A stretch of 64,000 nucleotides of DNA, from positions 46,284-110,283 of the forward strand of contig NZ_JBEXNL010000016.1 of the NCBI RefSeq assembly GCF_040611135.1. Direction: 5' to 3'. A program made the position numbers and the translations under genes. This DNA comes from Tsukamurella sp040611135 (GTDB lineage Bacteria > Actinomycetota > Actinomycetes > Mycobacteriales > Mycobacteriaceae). Shown in pieces: positions 17,028 to 24,564 of this stretch (positions are counted from its first letter, which is position 1; every line of letters starts with the position of its first letter). Below the pieces are notes generated by a model. That model was not told the DNA's origin. It worked only from the letters and a program-made list of their open reading frames with translations, and made no database searches.

Positions 17028-17627
17028 TATCCGTCGCGCCCTGACAACCAGTCCGCCGTGATCCGTCGCGCGGCCGAGTGGTTCCGCGAGGGCCGCCGGG
17101 TGGACCTGGGACAGCTGGCGAAGGCCAGCGGCATCGGCCGAGCCACGCTGTACCGCTGGTTCGAGGGGCGGGAGCAGGTGGTCGGCGAGGCGATCTGGCT
17201 CGGGATCGCCCAGGCGATCGAGCGGGTCGAATCCACGGAGCCCGTGCGCGACCGCGCGGCCTTCCTCCGCTCCTTCGGACGGCTCGCGCACGAGGTCCGT
17301 GCCTATCCCCCGCTCACCGGATTCGCGACGGACGAACCGGAATTCGCGATGCGCGTGCTGCAGGCACCCGGCAGTGTGGTGCAGGAGCGGCTCATCGCGT
17401 GGGTTCAGGCCTGGCTCACGGACCTCACGATCCCCCAGCCCGACGGTGCTCGGGACATCACCCGAGCCGACCTGGCCTACGCGATCGTGCGGCTGGCCGA
17501 GTCGTTCCTGTGGTCGGACATGATCATCGGCACCCCGCCGCAGCCCGACACCGCGACGGCCCTCGTCGCGCTGCTGCTCGACGGTGCCTCCGGGAGCGGC
17601 CCGTCCGGCCGCGACGCGGCGGGTTAG
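17022..17627 (+). CDS. TetR/AcrR regulator, QsdR-like
   Basis: A 201-residue TetR-family regulator. The helix-turn-helix lies at about 25-60 (VDLGQLAKASGIGRATLYRWFEGREQVVGE), a sequence style seen in QsdR-type regulators, whose C-terminal domain has its own family. QsdR of Rhodococcus controls gamma-lactone breakdown, and related proteins sit next to lipid genes. Divergence from two acyl-CoA dehydrogenase genes suggests it represses them in response to an acyl-CoA or lactone. ATG at 17022 is preferred over an in-frame GTG seven codons upstream. The stop overlaps the end of the convergent DUF1345 gene by four bases. Confidence 0.85.
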   Translation: MSYPSRPDNQSAVIRRAAEWFREGRRVDLGQLAKASGIGRATLYRWFEGREQVVGEAIWLGIAQAIERVESTEPVRDRAAFLRSFGRLAHEVRAYPPLTGFATDEPEFAMRVLQAPGSVVQERLIAWVQAWLTDLTIPQPDGARDITRADLAYAIVRLAESFLWSDMIIGTPPQPDTATALVALLLDGASGSGPSGRDAAG

Positions 17628-18277
17628 CCGGAGACGATGCCCACGACCAGGTTGATCGCGGTGGCCAGGATCAGCGTGCCGAACACATAGGACAGCAGAC
17701 ACTGGCGCAGCACCAGGCTGCGGATCGTCGGCGACGAGACGGACGTGTCGGAGACCTGATAGGTCATGCCGAGGTTGTAGCTGAAGTAGAAGAAGTCGCG
17801 GTACGCGGGAGCGATGTCGGCGTTCCAATCGATCCCGCCGGGCTGCTCACCGGGGTCACCGTAGTACTCGGCCGCGTACTGCGTCGCGTAGGTCAGGTGC
17901 AGCGCGGCCCACACCGCGAACGCCGCGAACAGCGCCGCGGCGGCCCCCGCGTCCCGGTTGGCGGACTTGCCCGCGACCAGGAGCGCCACGATGGCGACGA
18001 GGCCGCTCAGCGCGATCACCGCGACGGCGAGCTCGGCGACACGCGGCCGGAAGTTCTCCCGCTGCACCGTCGCCCGCGTCGCCTCCGCGCCGAGGGGCCA
18101 GAGCACCGCCCATCCCATCACCACGAACACCGCGGCCGCGGCGCCGATCCCGACCAGGACACCCAGCGTACCGTCGAGCAGAACACCCGCGATCACCGCG
18201 GCGATCGCACCGACGACCAGAGCGATCCCCGCACGCGCGGAGATGGACAGCAACGGCCCCGGAGCCCGACGAGTCAT
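17624..18277 (-). CDS. DUF1345 membrane protein
   Basis: A 217-residue membrane protein with about five hydrophobic helices. The signature AYRDFFYFSYNLGMTYQVSDTSV at about 158-180 identifies the DUF1345 family, which has no established function. The first helices (GIALVVGAIAAVIAGVLLDG and VLVGIGAAAAVFVVMGWAVL) are followed by a cytoplasmic loop. It lies 18 bases upstream of the hflX stop codon region on the same strand, so co-transcription towards hflX is not expected to matter: hflX is read from its own start further right. It is best viewed as a single conserved membrane gene. Confidence 0.85.
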   Translation of the reverse strand: MTRRAPGPLLSISARAGIALVVGAIAAVIAGVLLDGTLGVLVGIGAAAAVFVVMGWAVLWPLGAEATRATVQRENFRPRVAELAVAVIALSGLVAIVALLVAGKSANRDAGAAAALFAAFAVWAALHLTYATQYAAEYYGDPGEQPGGIDWNADIAPAYRDFFYFSYNLGMTYQVSDTSVSSPTIRSLVLRQCLLSYVFGTLILATAINLVVGIVSG

Positions 18278-18295
18278 GGTCTCGATTGTGCGCGA

Positions 18296-19714
18296 CTACT
18301 GCGCGTAGCGGGCCAGCAGCCCCGCGAGCGCGCCGGGCACCCGCGCGACGATCCGCGTACCGTCGGCCTCGTGGTCCGCACTGACCACCGTGCCCTCCGC
18401 GTGGATCCGGGCGACCAGGTCGCCCCGCTCGTACGGCAGCAACGCGGCCACCTCGACATCCCCCGCGGTGATCAGCCCGGTCAACACGTCGAGCAGCTCA
18501 TCGACGCCCTCGCGGGTGTGCGCGGAGACGAACACCGCGTCGGGCAGCGCGACGCGCAGCTGCGCGAGTACCACCGGGTCGGCGGCGTCGATCTTGTTGA
18601 CCACGAGCAGCTCCCGCGGCAGCGTGGCCTCCCGCTCGCCCGCGACCTCGCGCAACACGTGCCGCACCGCGTCGATCTGGCGCTGCGGCATGGGGTCACT
18701 GCCGTCCACCACGTGCAGGAGCAGGTCGGCGTCGACCACCTCCTCCAGCGTGGACCGGAAGGCCTCGACCAGCTGGGTGGGCAGGTGCCGCACGAACCCG
18801 ACGGTGTCGGTGAAGACCACGTCGCGGCCGTCGGCCAGCGTGCTCTGCCGGGTGGTCGGGTCGAGGGTCGCGAACAGCGCGTTCTGCACCAGCACCCCGG
18901 CGTCGGTCAGCCCGTTGAGCAGGCTCGACTTGCCCGCATTGGTGTATCCGGCGATGGCCACCGACGGCACGCCCGAGCGGCGGCGCTGCCCGCGCTTGGT
19001 GTCGCGGGCCTGCTTCATGCCCTTGATCTCCCGGCGCAGCTTGGCCATCCGCTCGCGGATCCGGCGACGGTCGGTCTCGATCTTCGTCTCGCCGGGACCG
19101 CGCAGGCCCACGCCGCCGTTGCTGCCGGCGCGGCCGCCGGCCTGCCGGGACAGCGCCTCACCCCAACCGCGCAGCCGCGGCAGCATGTACTCCATCTGAG
19201 CGAGACTGACCTGCGCCTTGCCCTCGCGGGAGGTGGCGTGCTGGGCGAAGATGTCGAGGATCAGGGCCGTGCGGTCGATGACCTTGACCTTGACCACCTT
19301 CTCCAGCGCGTTGAGCTGCGCGGGCGTGAGCTCACCGTCGCAGATCACCGTGTCGGCGCCCGTGGCGAGGACGACCTCGCGCAGCTCGTGCGCCTTGCCG
19401 GAGCCGATGTAGGTGGCCGGGTCAGGACGGTCGCGGCGCTGGACCACGCCGTCGAGGACGACGGAGCCCGCGGTCTCGGCGAGGGCCTTCAGCTCGGCGA
19501 GGGACGAGTCGGCCTCCGCCGCGGAGCCCGAGGTCCACACGCCCACGAGCACGACCTGCTCGAGGCGCAACTGCCGGTACTCGACCTCGGTGACATCGTC
19601 GAGCTCGGTGGAGAGGCCGACGACGCGGCGGAGCGAGGACCGCTCCTGGAGTTGGAGTTCACCGACGGTCGGCTGCTGCGCGTCGGTCGGTTCCCAGATA
19701 TCTGTCTGTGTCAT
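18296..19714 (-). CDS. hflX: HflX, ribosome-associated GTPase
   Basis: A 472-residue HflX. The N-terminal HflX domain (about 85-180) contains YIGSGKAHEL and the linker has SLAQMEYMLPRL and GVGLRGPGETKIETDRR, all family signatures. The GTPase domain starts with the P-loop GYTNAGKSS (about 255-263), then DTVGF (about 301-305) and NKID. HflX splits stalled or heat-damaged ribosomes; in mycobacteria it is linked to hypoxia and macrolide tolerance. I chose ATG 19714 (MTQTD); an in-frame start 13 codons upstream is possible. It lies downstream of dapF on the same strand with a 65-base gap, the order seen in mycobacteria. Confidence 0.95.
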   Translation of the reverse strand: MTQTDIWEPTDAQQPTVGELQLQERSSLRRVVGLSTELDDVTEVEYRQLRLEQVVLVGVWTSGSAAEADSSLAELKALAETAGSVVLDGVVQRRDRPDPATYIGSGKAHELREVVLATGADTVICDGELTPAQLNALEKVVKVKVIDRTALILDIFAQHATSREGKAQVSLAQMEYMLPRLRGWGEALSRQAGGRAGSNGGVGLRGPGETKIETDRRRIRERMAKLRREIKGMKQARDTKRGQRRRSGVPSVAIAGYTNAGKSSLLNGLTDAGVLVQNALFATLDPTTRQSTLADGRDVVFTDTVGFVRHLPTQLVEAFRSTLEEVVDADLLLHVVDGSDPMPQRQIDAVRHVLREVAGEREATLPRELLVVNKIDAADPVVLAQLRVALPDAVFVSAHTREGVDELLDVLTGLITAGDVEVAALLPYERGDLVARIHAEGTVVSADHEADGTRIVARVPGALAGLLARYAQ

Positions 19715-19779
19715 ATGGGCCCCATTCTCGCACGTCGGGGCCACACGGGTCACGCGAGTTTTCGCAGGGCGAAACCCGC

Positions 19780-20649
19780 TCAGAGCGCGGACAGTCGCGC
19801 CGTGCCGGACGCGACGATGCGGCTGGGCCCGCGCAGCACGGCACCGTCGGCCTCGACGGTGACGGTCACGACCCCGCCGGGTACGCGCACGTCCACCTCG
19901 CCGGTCTCGGCGCCCGCGGCGCGCAGGGCCGCGACCGCCGCGGCGACGGTGCCCGTCCCGCAGGACCGGGTCTCCCCGGAGCCGCGCTCGTGCACGCGCA
20001 TGTGGACGGCGCCGTCGTGCAGCGGCGTCAGGACCTCCACGTTCGTCCCGTGCGGGAACAGGCCGTGGTCGAAGGTGGGCGGGCTCGCCACATCGAGGGC
20101 CGCGAGGTCCTCCGCGGTGAGACCGGGGACGACACAGGCGATGTGCGGGTTGCCGACGTCGACGGCGATGCCCGCCAGGTCCCGCCCGCCGACCCCCGCC
20201 GAGGACGTGCCGAAGACCCGCGGCACCCCCATCGAGACGGAGACCTCCGCCGCCTCGGGGTCCGCGTGGTGCACCCGCACGGGCTTGGCACCCGCCCGCG
20301 AGCCGACCACGAACTCGTCACCGGCGACCAGCGCCGACGCCGCGAGGAAGTGCGCGAACACGCGAACGCCGTTGCCGCACATCTCGGCGATGGAGCCGTC
20401 GGCGTTGCGGTAGTCCATGAACCAGTCCTCGCGGGCCACCCCGTCGGGCAACGCGCCGAGGACGCCCGCGTCCAGCAGATCACCGGCGCGGGCGACCCGC
20501 AGCACGCCGTCGGCCCCGATCCCGGCCCGGCGGTCGCACAGGGCCGCCACCAGCTCCGGCGTGAGGTCGATGTCGACGCCCGGGTCCGGCAGGATCATGA
20601 AGTCGTTCTCCGTGCCGTGCCCCTTGAGGAAGTCCAGTGCGCCCGTCAT
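19780..20649 (-). CDS. dapF: DapF, diaminopimelate epimerase
   Basis: A 289-residue diaminopimelate epimerase that converts LL- to meso-diaminopimelate for lysine and peptidoglycan. Catalytic cysteines are C91 in AEMCGNGVR and C230 in RSCGTGT, and the N-terminal FLKGHGTENDFMIL is diagnostic. The start ATG at 20649 is seven bases after TAGAAT, whose first three bases are the miaA stop codon, so dapF probably has its own leaderless promoter although it follows miaA directly. There is no Shine-Dalgarno sequence. A further lysine-pathway gene, dapA, is present at 60.8 kb. Confidence 0.96.
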   Translation of the reverse strand: MTGALDFLKGHGTENDFMILPDPGVDIDLTPELVAALCDRRAGIGADGVLRVARAGDLLDAGVLGALPDGVAREDWFMDYRNADGSIAEMCGNGVRVFAHFLAASALVAGDEFVVGSRAGAKPVRVHHADPEAAEVSVSMGVPRVFGTSSAGVGGRDLAGIAVDVGNPHIACVVPGLTAEDLAALDVASPPTFDHGLFPHGTNVEVLTPLHDGAVHMRVHERGSGETRSCGTGTVAAAVAALRAAGAETGEVDVRVPGGVVTVTVEADGAVLRGPSRIVASGTARLSAL

Positions 20650-20656
20650 GACCACG

Positions 20657-20662
20657 ATTCTA
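20657..20662 (-). promoter_or_regulatory. dapF -10 element overlapping the miaA stop codon
   Basis: TAGAAT on the minus strand, seven bases before the dapF ATG. Its TAG is also the miaA stop codon (20662-20660). Confidence 0.5.
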
Positions 20663-21580
20663 CGGGCGCCGTACCGGGGCCGCGTGCGCGGCGAGGGCCC
20701 GGTCGAGGAGGTCGGGGTCGGCACCGTCGAGCCAGGTCACGCGCGGGTCGCGCCGGAACCAGGACCGTTGCCGCCGGACATAGCGGCGCGTACCGATGAA
20801 CGTCAGTTCGCGGGCGTGGTCGAGGTCGTACTCGCCGTCGAGGGCGGCGAGGACCTGCGCGTACCCGATCGCGCGGGACGCGGTCACGCCGTCGCGGAGT
20901 CCCCGGGCCTCGAGGTCGCGCACCTCGTCGACGAGGCCGCCCTCGAACATCTGGCGGGTGCGCAGGTCGATGCGGGCGTCGAGCTGCTCGGTGTCGCGGT
21001 CCAGCGCGACGATCGCCGTGTCCCACCGGGCGGGACCGATCCGCGGCGCCGAGGCGGCGAAGGGCTCGCCGGTGATGGTCACGACCTCGAGCGCCCGGAC
21101 GATCCGGCGGCCGTCGGTGGCGAGGATCTTCGCGCCGGCCGCGGGGTCGAGCGCGGCCAGCTCGCGGTGCAGAGTGAGCGCTCCGACCTCGGCCAGTCGC
21201 TCCTCCAGCCGGGCGCGCACGGCGGGGTCGGTCGCGGGGAAGCTCCACTCATCGAGGAGGGCTTGGACGTACATCATCGAGCCGCCGACGATCACGGGGG
21301 TCCGGCCGGCCGCGAGCAGCGCCTCGACGTCCGCCCGGGCCCGCTCCTGGTAGGCGGCGACGGTGGCGGTCTCGGTCACCTCCAGCACGTCGAGCTGGTG
21401 GTGCTCGATGCCCCGGCGCTCGGCGACCGGCAGCTTCGCCGTGCCGATGTCCATGCCGCGGTACATCTGCATGGCGTCGACGTTGATGATCTCGCCGTCG
21501 CGGCGCTCCGCGAGGTCGAGCGCGAGGTCGGACTTGCCGGTCGCGGTGGGACCGACGACGGCGATCGGTCGGGCCGTCAC
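20660..21580 (-). CDS. miaA: MiaA, tRNA dimethylallyltransferase
   Basis: A 306-residue tRNA dimethylallyltransferase that adds the isopentenyl group to A37 of tRNAs reading U-starting codons. The P-loop GPTATGKSD begins at residue 10, followed by EIINVDAMQMYRGMDIGTAK, PVIVGGSMMY (GGSxxY in family) and TRRYVRRQRSWFRRD near the end, all family marks. The product is the substrate of MiaB, encoded 3 kb away on the same strand. It overlaps the upstream 212-residue protein gene by four bases (ATGA), indicating coupling. Confidence 0.96.
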   Translation of the reverse strand: MTARPIAVVGPTATGKSDLALDLAERRDGEIINVDAMQMYRGMDIGTAKLPVAERRGIEHHQLDVLEVTETATVAAYQERARADVEALLAAGRTPVIVGGSMMYVQALLDEWSFPATDPAVRARLEERLAEVGALTLHRELAALDPAAGAKILATDGRRIVRALEVVTITGEPFAASAPRIGPARWDTAIVALDRDTEQLDARIDLRTRQMFEGGLVDEVRDLEARGLRDGVTASRAIGYAQVLAALDGEYDLDHARELTFIGTRRYVRRQRSWFRRDPRVTWLDGADPDLLDRALAAHAAPVRRP

Positions 21581-22215
21581 CGGCCTCCCCCGATCCCCCC
21601 GGTCGCGACCAGGTAGCCGACGCCGAACGGCGCGCCGCGGTAGAGCACATCGGCACGGCCGTCCACGGCGTCCGCGAGGGCGCGCCAGGCACCGTCGAGC
21701 CCGTCCGACGGTGCGCCGTCCGTCACGGCCGCGACCTGGGCGTCGAAGACGGCCTCGTCCTCGGGGCGGTGGCCGCCGGGCGCGCGGGCGGTGAGCGTGT
21801 TCGGGCCGTCCAGCACGAACAGCAGGCCCTCGGCCTCGTCGTCCGCGGCCACGATCCGCGCCGACGGCGCCGCACTGCCCCGCAGCCAGGCGGCGATGAG
21901 CAGCGGGAGCGGCAGGTCCGGGCTCGGCGGCAGGTCGTTCGACGGTGCGCCGGGCGCGGTCGTCACGAGCACGTCCGCTCCGAATCCGGCGAAGGTCCCG
22001 GAAGTGGGGCCGTCGGCACCGTCGACGCTGGTCAGCGGCTCGGCACCGACGACGCGCCAGGTGTGTGCGCGCTCGCCGAGCCAGCGGCCGGCCGCGAGGA
22101 CGCGCTCCCGCAGACGATCCGCATCCGGGTCGCCGGGTAGCCCGACCAGCTCGGGAACGAGCAACGGGGCGCCGGGGACCACGGCGACGGGCCGGTGACG
22201 GTGGGACGAGTGCAC
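21577..22215 (-). CDS. Conserved actinobacterial protein, extradiol-dioxygenase-like (Rv2728c position)
   Basis: A 212-residue Ala/Pro-rich protein. The N-terminal VAVVPGAPLLVPEL segment resembles class III extradiol dioxygenase-like proteins, and a gene of this kind sits directly upstream of miaA in mycobacteria (Rv2728c). No metal-ligand set is obvious, so enzymatic activity is doubtful. The reading frame is open far upstream, but coding use begins at GTG 22215, which follows TAGCGT by seven bases and has no Shine-Dalgarno sequence. It overlaps miaA by four bases. Divergent from the DUF349 gene. Confidence 0.7.
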   Translation of the reverse strand: MHSSHRHRPVAVVPGAPLLVPELVGLPGDPDADRLRERVLAAGRWLGERAHTWRVVGAEPLTSVDGADGPTSGTFAGFGADVLVTTAPGAPSNDLPPSPDLPLPLLIAAWLRGSAAPSARIVAADDEAEGLLFVLDGPNTLTARAPGGHRPEDEAVFDAQVAAVTDGAPSDGLDGAWRALADAVDGRADVLYRGAPFGVGYLVATGGIGGGR

Positions 22216-22222
22216 GAGAAGA

Positions 22223-22228
22223 ACGCTA
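22223..22228 (-). promoter_or_regulatory. -10 element of the miaA operon's first gene
   Basis: Minus-strand TAGCGT seven bases before GTG 22215. It supports a leaderless start for the operon leading into miaA. Confidence 0.45.
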
Positions 22229-22341
22229 ATCGATCGCGCCGACGGGCCCGCGGAGTGCTTCAATGGATCGAAGGGTCCGCGTCCGGCGCGGCCCCACGAC
22301 GACGGCAGCCGTGACGCGCGGCGCAGACGAAGGGGAATCCC

Positions 22342-23739
22342 GTGGCCGAGAACGACCCGATCGCCGAGACCACTCCGATCGAGAACACCGCCCCGAAGCC
22401 CACCCCGGGCGCCCGGCCCGGCCCCAAGCCGCATCCGGGGCCGCACCCCGGCCCCCGGCCCGGTGGCCCGCGCCCGCACGCTCCCGCCGCCGCGCAGGCC
22501 GCACCGCGGGCGCGCCCGGCCTCCGACCCGAGCCGGCACGGCCGGGTCGACGAGGACGGCACCGTCTACGTGATCACCTCCGGCGGCGAGCGCGCCGTCG
22601 GGTCGTGGCAGGCCGGCGAAGGCGCCGAGGGGCTCGCGCACTACGGCCGCAAGTACGACGAACTCGCCACCGAGGTCGAGGTGCTCGAGGAGCGCCTGGC
22701 CAGCGGCACGAGCGACCCGAAGAAGGTCCGCGCCGCTGCGCAGCAGGTGGCGGACACGCTGCCGACCGCGGCCGTGGTCGGCGACCTCGACGGCCTGGCC
22801 GCCCGCGTGGGCGCGCTGCTGACCGGCGCCGACACGGCGATCGTGACGGCGCAGGCCGACCGCGAGAGGAGCCGGTCGGAGGGCATCGCCCGCAAGGAGG
22901 CGCTCGCCGCCGAGGCCGAGACGATCGCGTCCGAGGCCACCCAATGGAAGACCGCGGGCGACCGGATGCGGGCGCTGCTCGACGAGTGGAAGACGATCAA
23001 GGGCGTCGACCGCAAGACCGACGATGCGCTGTGGAAGCGCTACTCGAAGGCGCGCGACGCGTTCAACAAGCGCCGTGGCGCGCACTTCGCCGAGCTCGAC
23101 CGGGAGCGCGCGGGCGCGAAGGCGCGCAAGGAGGAGCTCATCGCCGAGGCCGAGAAGCTCAAGAACGACACCGCCTGGGGCGAGACCTCCGCGAAATTCC
23201 GCGACCTGCTCGCCAAGTGGAAGGCCGCCGGCCGCGCGCCGCGCGACACCGACGACGCGCTGTGGGCGCGGTTCAAGGGCATCCAGGACGAGTTCTTCTC
23301 GGCGCGCAACGCCGCCGCCGACGAACGGGACGCCGAGTTCACCGAGAACGGCAAGGCGAAGCAGGCCCTGCTCGACGAGTACACCCCGCGGATCGAGTCC
23401 GCGGCGAACCTCGCCGCGCAGAAGTCCGCCCTGCGCGAGCTGCAGGACAAGTGGGAGGCGATCGGCAAGGTCCCGCGCGAACAGATGGGCTCGCTCGAGG
23501 CCGGCATCCGCGCGCTGGAGAAGAAGATCAAGGCCGCCGACGACACCCAGTGGCGGCGCACCGACCCCGAGGCGACGGCCCGCGCGGCGCAGTTCCGCGA
23601 CCGCGTCGCGCAGTTCGAGGACCAGGCGGAGAAGGCCGAGAAGGCCGGCAAGACCAAGGACGCCGTGCGGCTGCGCGAGCAGGCCGCCCAGTGGCGCGAG
23701 TGGGCGGACGCGGCGGAAGGCGCTGTCGAGAACCGCTGA
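22342..23739 (+). CDS. DUF349 repeat protein (Rv2731-like)
   Basis: A 465-residue, highly charged, mostly helical protein. A Pro/Gly-rich N-terminus (about 1-65) is followed by a helical region and at least three DUF349 repeats, each with the pattern W..AG..R..DD.LW.R(F/Y), for example TIKGVDRKTDDALWKRYSKA and AAGRAPRDTDDALWARFKGI. It matches the Rv2731 position between miaA and miaB in mycobacteria. DUF349 proteins are found in actinobacteria and proteobacteria; function is not settled. Start is GTG 22342 with an AAGGGG sequence upstream. Its last 35 bases, including the stop codon, are duplicated just downstream. Confidence 0.88.
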   Translation: MAENDPIAETTPIENTAPKPTPGARPGPKPHPGPHPGPRPGGPRPHAPAAAQAAPRARPASDPSRHGRVDEDGTVYVITSGGERAVGSWQAGEGAEGLAHYGRKYDELATEVEVLEERLASGTSDPKKVRAAAQQVADTLPTAAVVGDLDGLAARVGALLTGADTAIVTAQADRERSRSEGIARKEALAAEAETIASEATQWKTAGDRMRALLDEWKTIKGVDRKTDDALWKRYSKARDAFNKRRGAHFAELDRERAGAKARKEELIAEAEKLKNDTAWGETSAKFRDLLAKWKAAGRAPRDTDDALWARFKGIQDEFFSARNAAADERDAEFTENGKAKQALLDEYTPRIESAANLAAQKSALRELQDKWEAIGKVPREQMGSLEAGIRALEKKIKAADDTQWRRTDPEATARAAQFRDRVAQFEDQAEKAEKAGKTKDAVRLREQAAQWREWADAAEGAVENR

Positions 23740-23800
23740 CCCACCGCGGTCGCGGGAAGTAGAGCCGGACGCGGCGGAGGACGCTGTCGAGAACCGCTGA
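23705..23800 (+). repeat. 35-bp near-exact duplication of the DUF349 gene end
   Basis: CGGACGCGGCGGA... to ...GAACCGCTGA occurs at 23705-23739 (end of the gene) and again at 23766-23800, offset 61 bases, with only two mismatches. Both copies end in TGA. The second copy is untranslated unless the first stop is bypassed. Confidence 0.85.
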
Positions 23801-23819
23801 TCCCCGACCTCGAGAAAAC

Positions 23820-23850
23820 AGAACCGCCCGGCTGATCGCCGGGCGGTTCT
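23820..23850. terminator. Terminator between DUF349 and membrane protein genes
   Basis: Perfect 13-bp inverted repeat: AGAACCGCCCGGC (23820-23832), loop TGATC, GCCGGGCGGTTCT (23838-23850). It lies between converging genes and should act in both directions. Confidence 0.88.
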
Positions 23851-23866
23851 GCGTTCGTCGAGGGTG

Positions 23867-24502
23867 CTAAGCCTCGTCGGTGGGGCGCTGCGCCCGCGGC
23901 GCGCGGTTGCCGATGCGGTTGGACCGCGCGAAATCCTCCCACTCCTGCGCGGCGTCCCGTCGGTCCTGCTCGGCGGCGAGTTGGAACGGCGAGCGCGCCC
24001 AGATGGTCTTGATCCACACGACGGCGAGCACGACCATCGCCAGCCAGCCGAGGTAGAGGCCGATGCCCGCACCGCTCGGCGGCTCGCCGTGCAGGCCGTT
24101 GGTCTGCCGGGACCAGACCGACAGCAGGCCGAAGACCACGGCGACGCCGCTGCCCGCGCCCGCGATCACCGACAGTACCCACCGGCGGGTGAGCAGCGCG
24201 GCGCCGGAGGCGAACACGCCGAACAGAACCTCGAGCCAGACGAACACCTTCGACACGATCACCAGCGAACTGCCCGCGACGTGCGGATCGCCCGTGATGA
24301 TCTCGATGCCCGTGACCGATCCGGTGTGCGGGAGCGCGAGGGAACCGATCACCGCGACCACGGCGATCGCGGCGACCAGGATGCGCGGGCCGACCTGGAA
24401 CTCGCCGGCGAGCTTGCGTTCGACCGACTCGACCTGCGTGCGCAGGCCGTCCAGCTCGTCGGCGCTCCGGGGGTTCTCGCTGTCCGCGTTCATGGGGTCC
24501 AT
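23867..24502 (-). CDS. Four-helix membrane protein (Rv2732c-like)
   Basis: A 211-residue protein with a short charged N-terminus carrying a possible coiled coil (LDGLRTQVESVERKLAGEF), four hydrophobic helices (first ILVAAIAVVAVIGSLALP, last YLGWLAMVVLAVVWIKTIWA) and an Arg-rich cytoplasmic tail. A conserved protein of this topology lies directly downstream of miaB in mycobacteria (Rv2732c). Function unknown. It is 62 bases downstream of the miaB stop on the same strand and may be co-transcribed. ATG 24502 lacks a clear ribosome-binding site; the in-frame ATG three codons later is equally possible. Confidence 0.8.
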   Translation of the reverse strand: MDPMNADSENPRSADELDGLRTQVESVERKLAGEFQVGPRILVAAIAVVAVIGSLALPHTGSVTGIEIITGDPHVAGSSLVIVSKVFVWLEVLFGVFASGAALLTRRWVLSVIAGAGSGVAVVFGLLSVWSRQTNGLHGEPPSGAGIGLYLGWLAMVVLAVVWIKTIWARSPFQLAAEQDRRDAAQEWEDFARSNRIGNRAPRAQRPTDEA

Positions 24503-24564
24503 TGTCCACCCCGCGCCCGGAGTTGTCTCCTACAGGTCGTCGTAGCGCCCCGTCGGGCAGCCGG

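Noticed and set aside
17624..19714. DUF1345 gene and hflX as one operon
   Set aside because: Same strand and 18 bases apart, but hflX lies downstream with its stop near; there is no evidence of coupling since the hflX start is at the far end, 1.4 kb away.
22216..24072. Very long open frame on the minus strand upstream of the 21577-22215 gene
   Set aside because: It runs antisense through the DUF349 gene and is an artefact of high G+C; it lacks any conserved sequence there.
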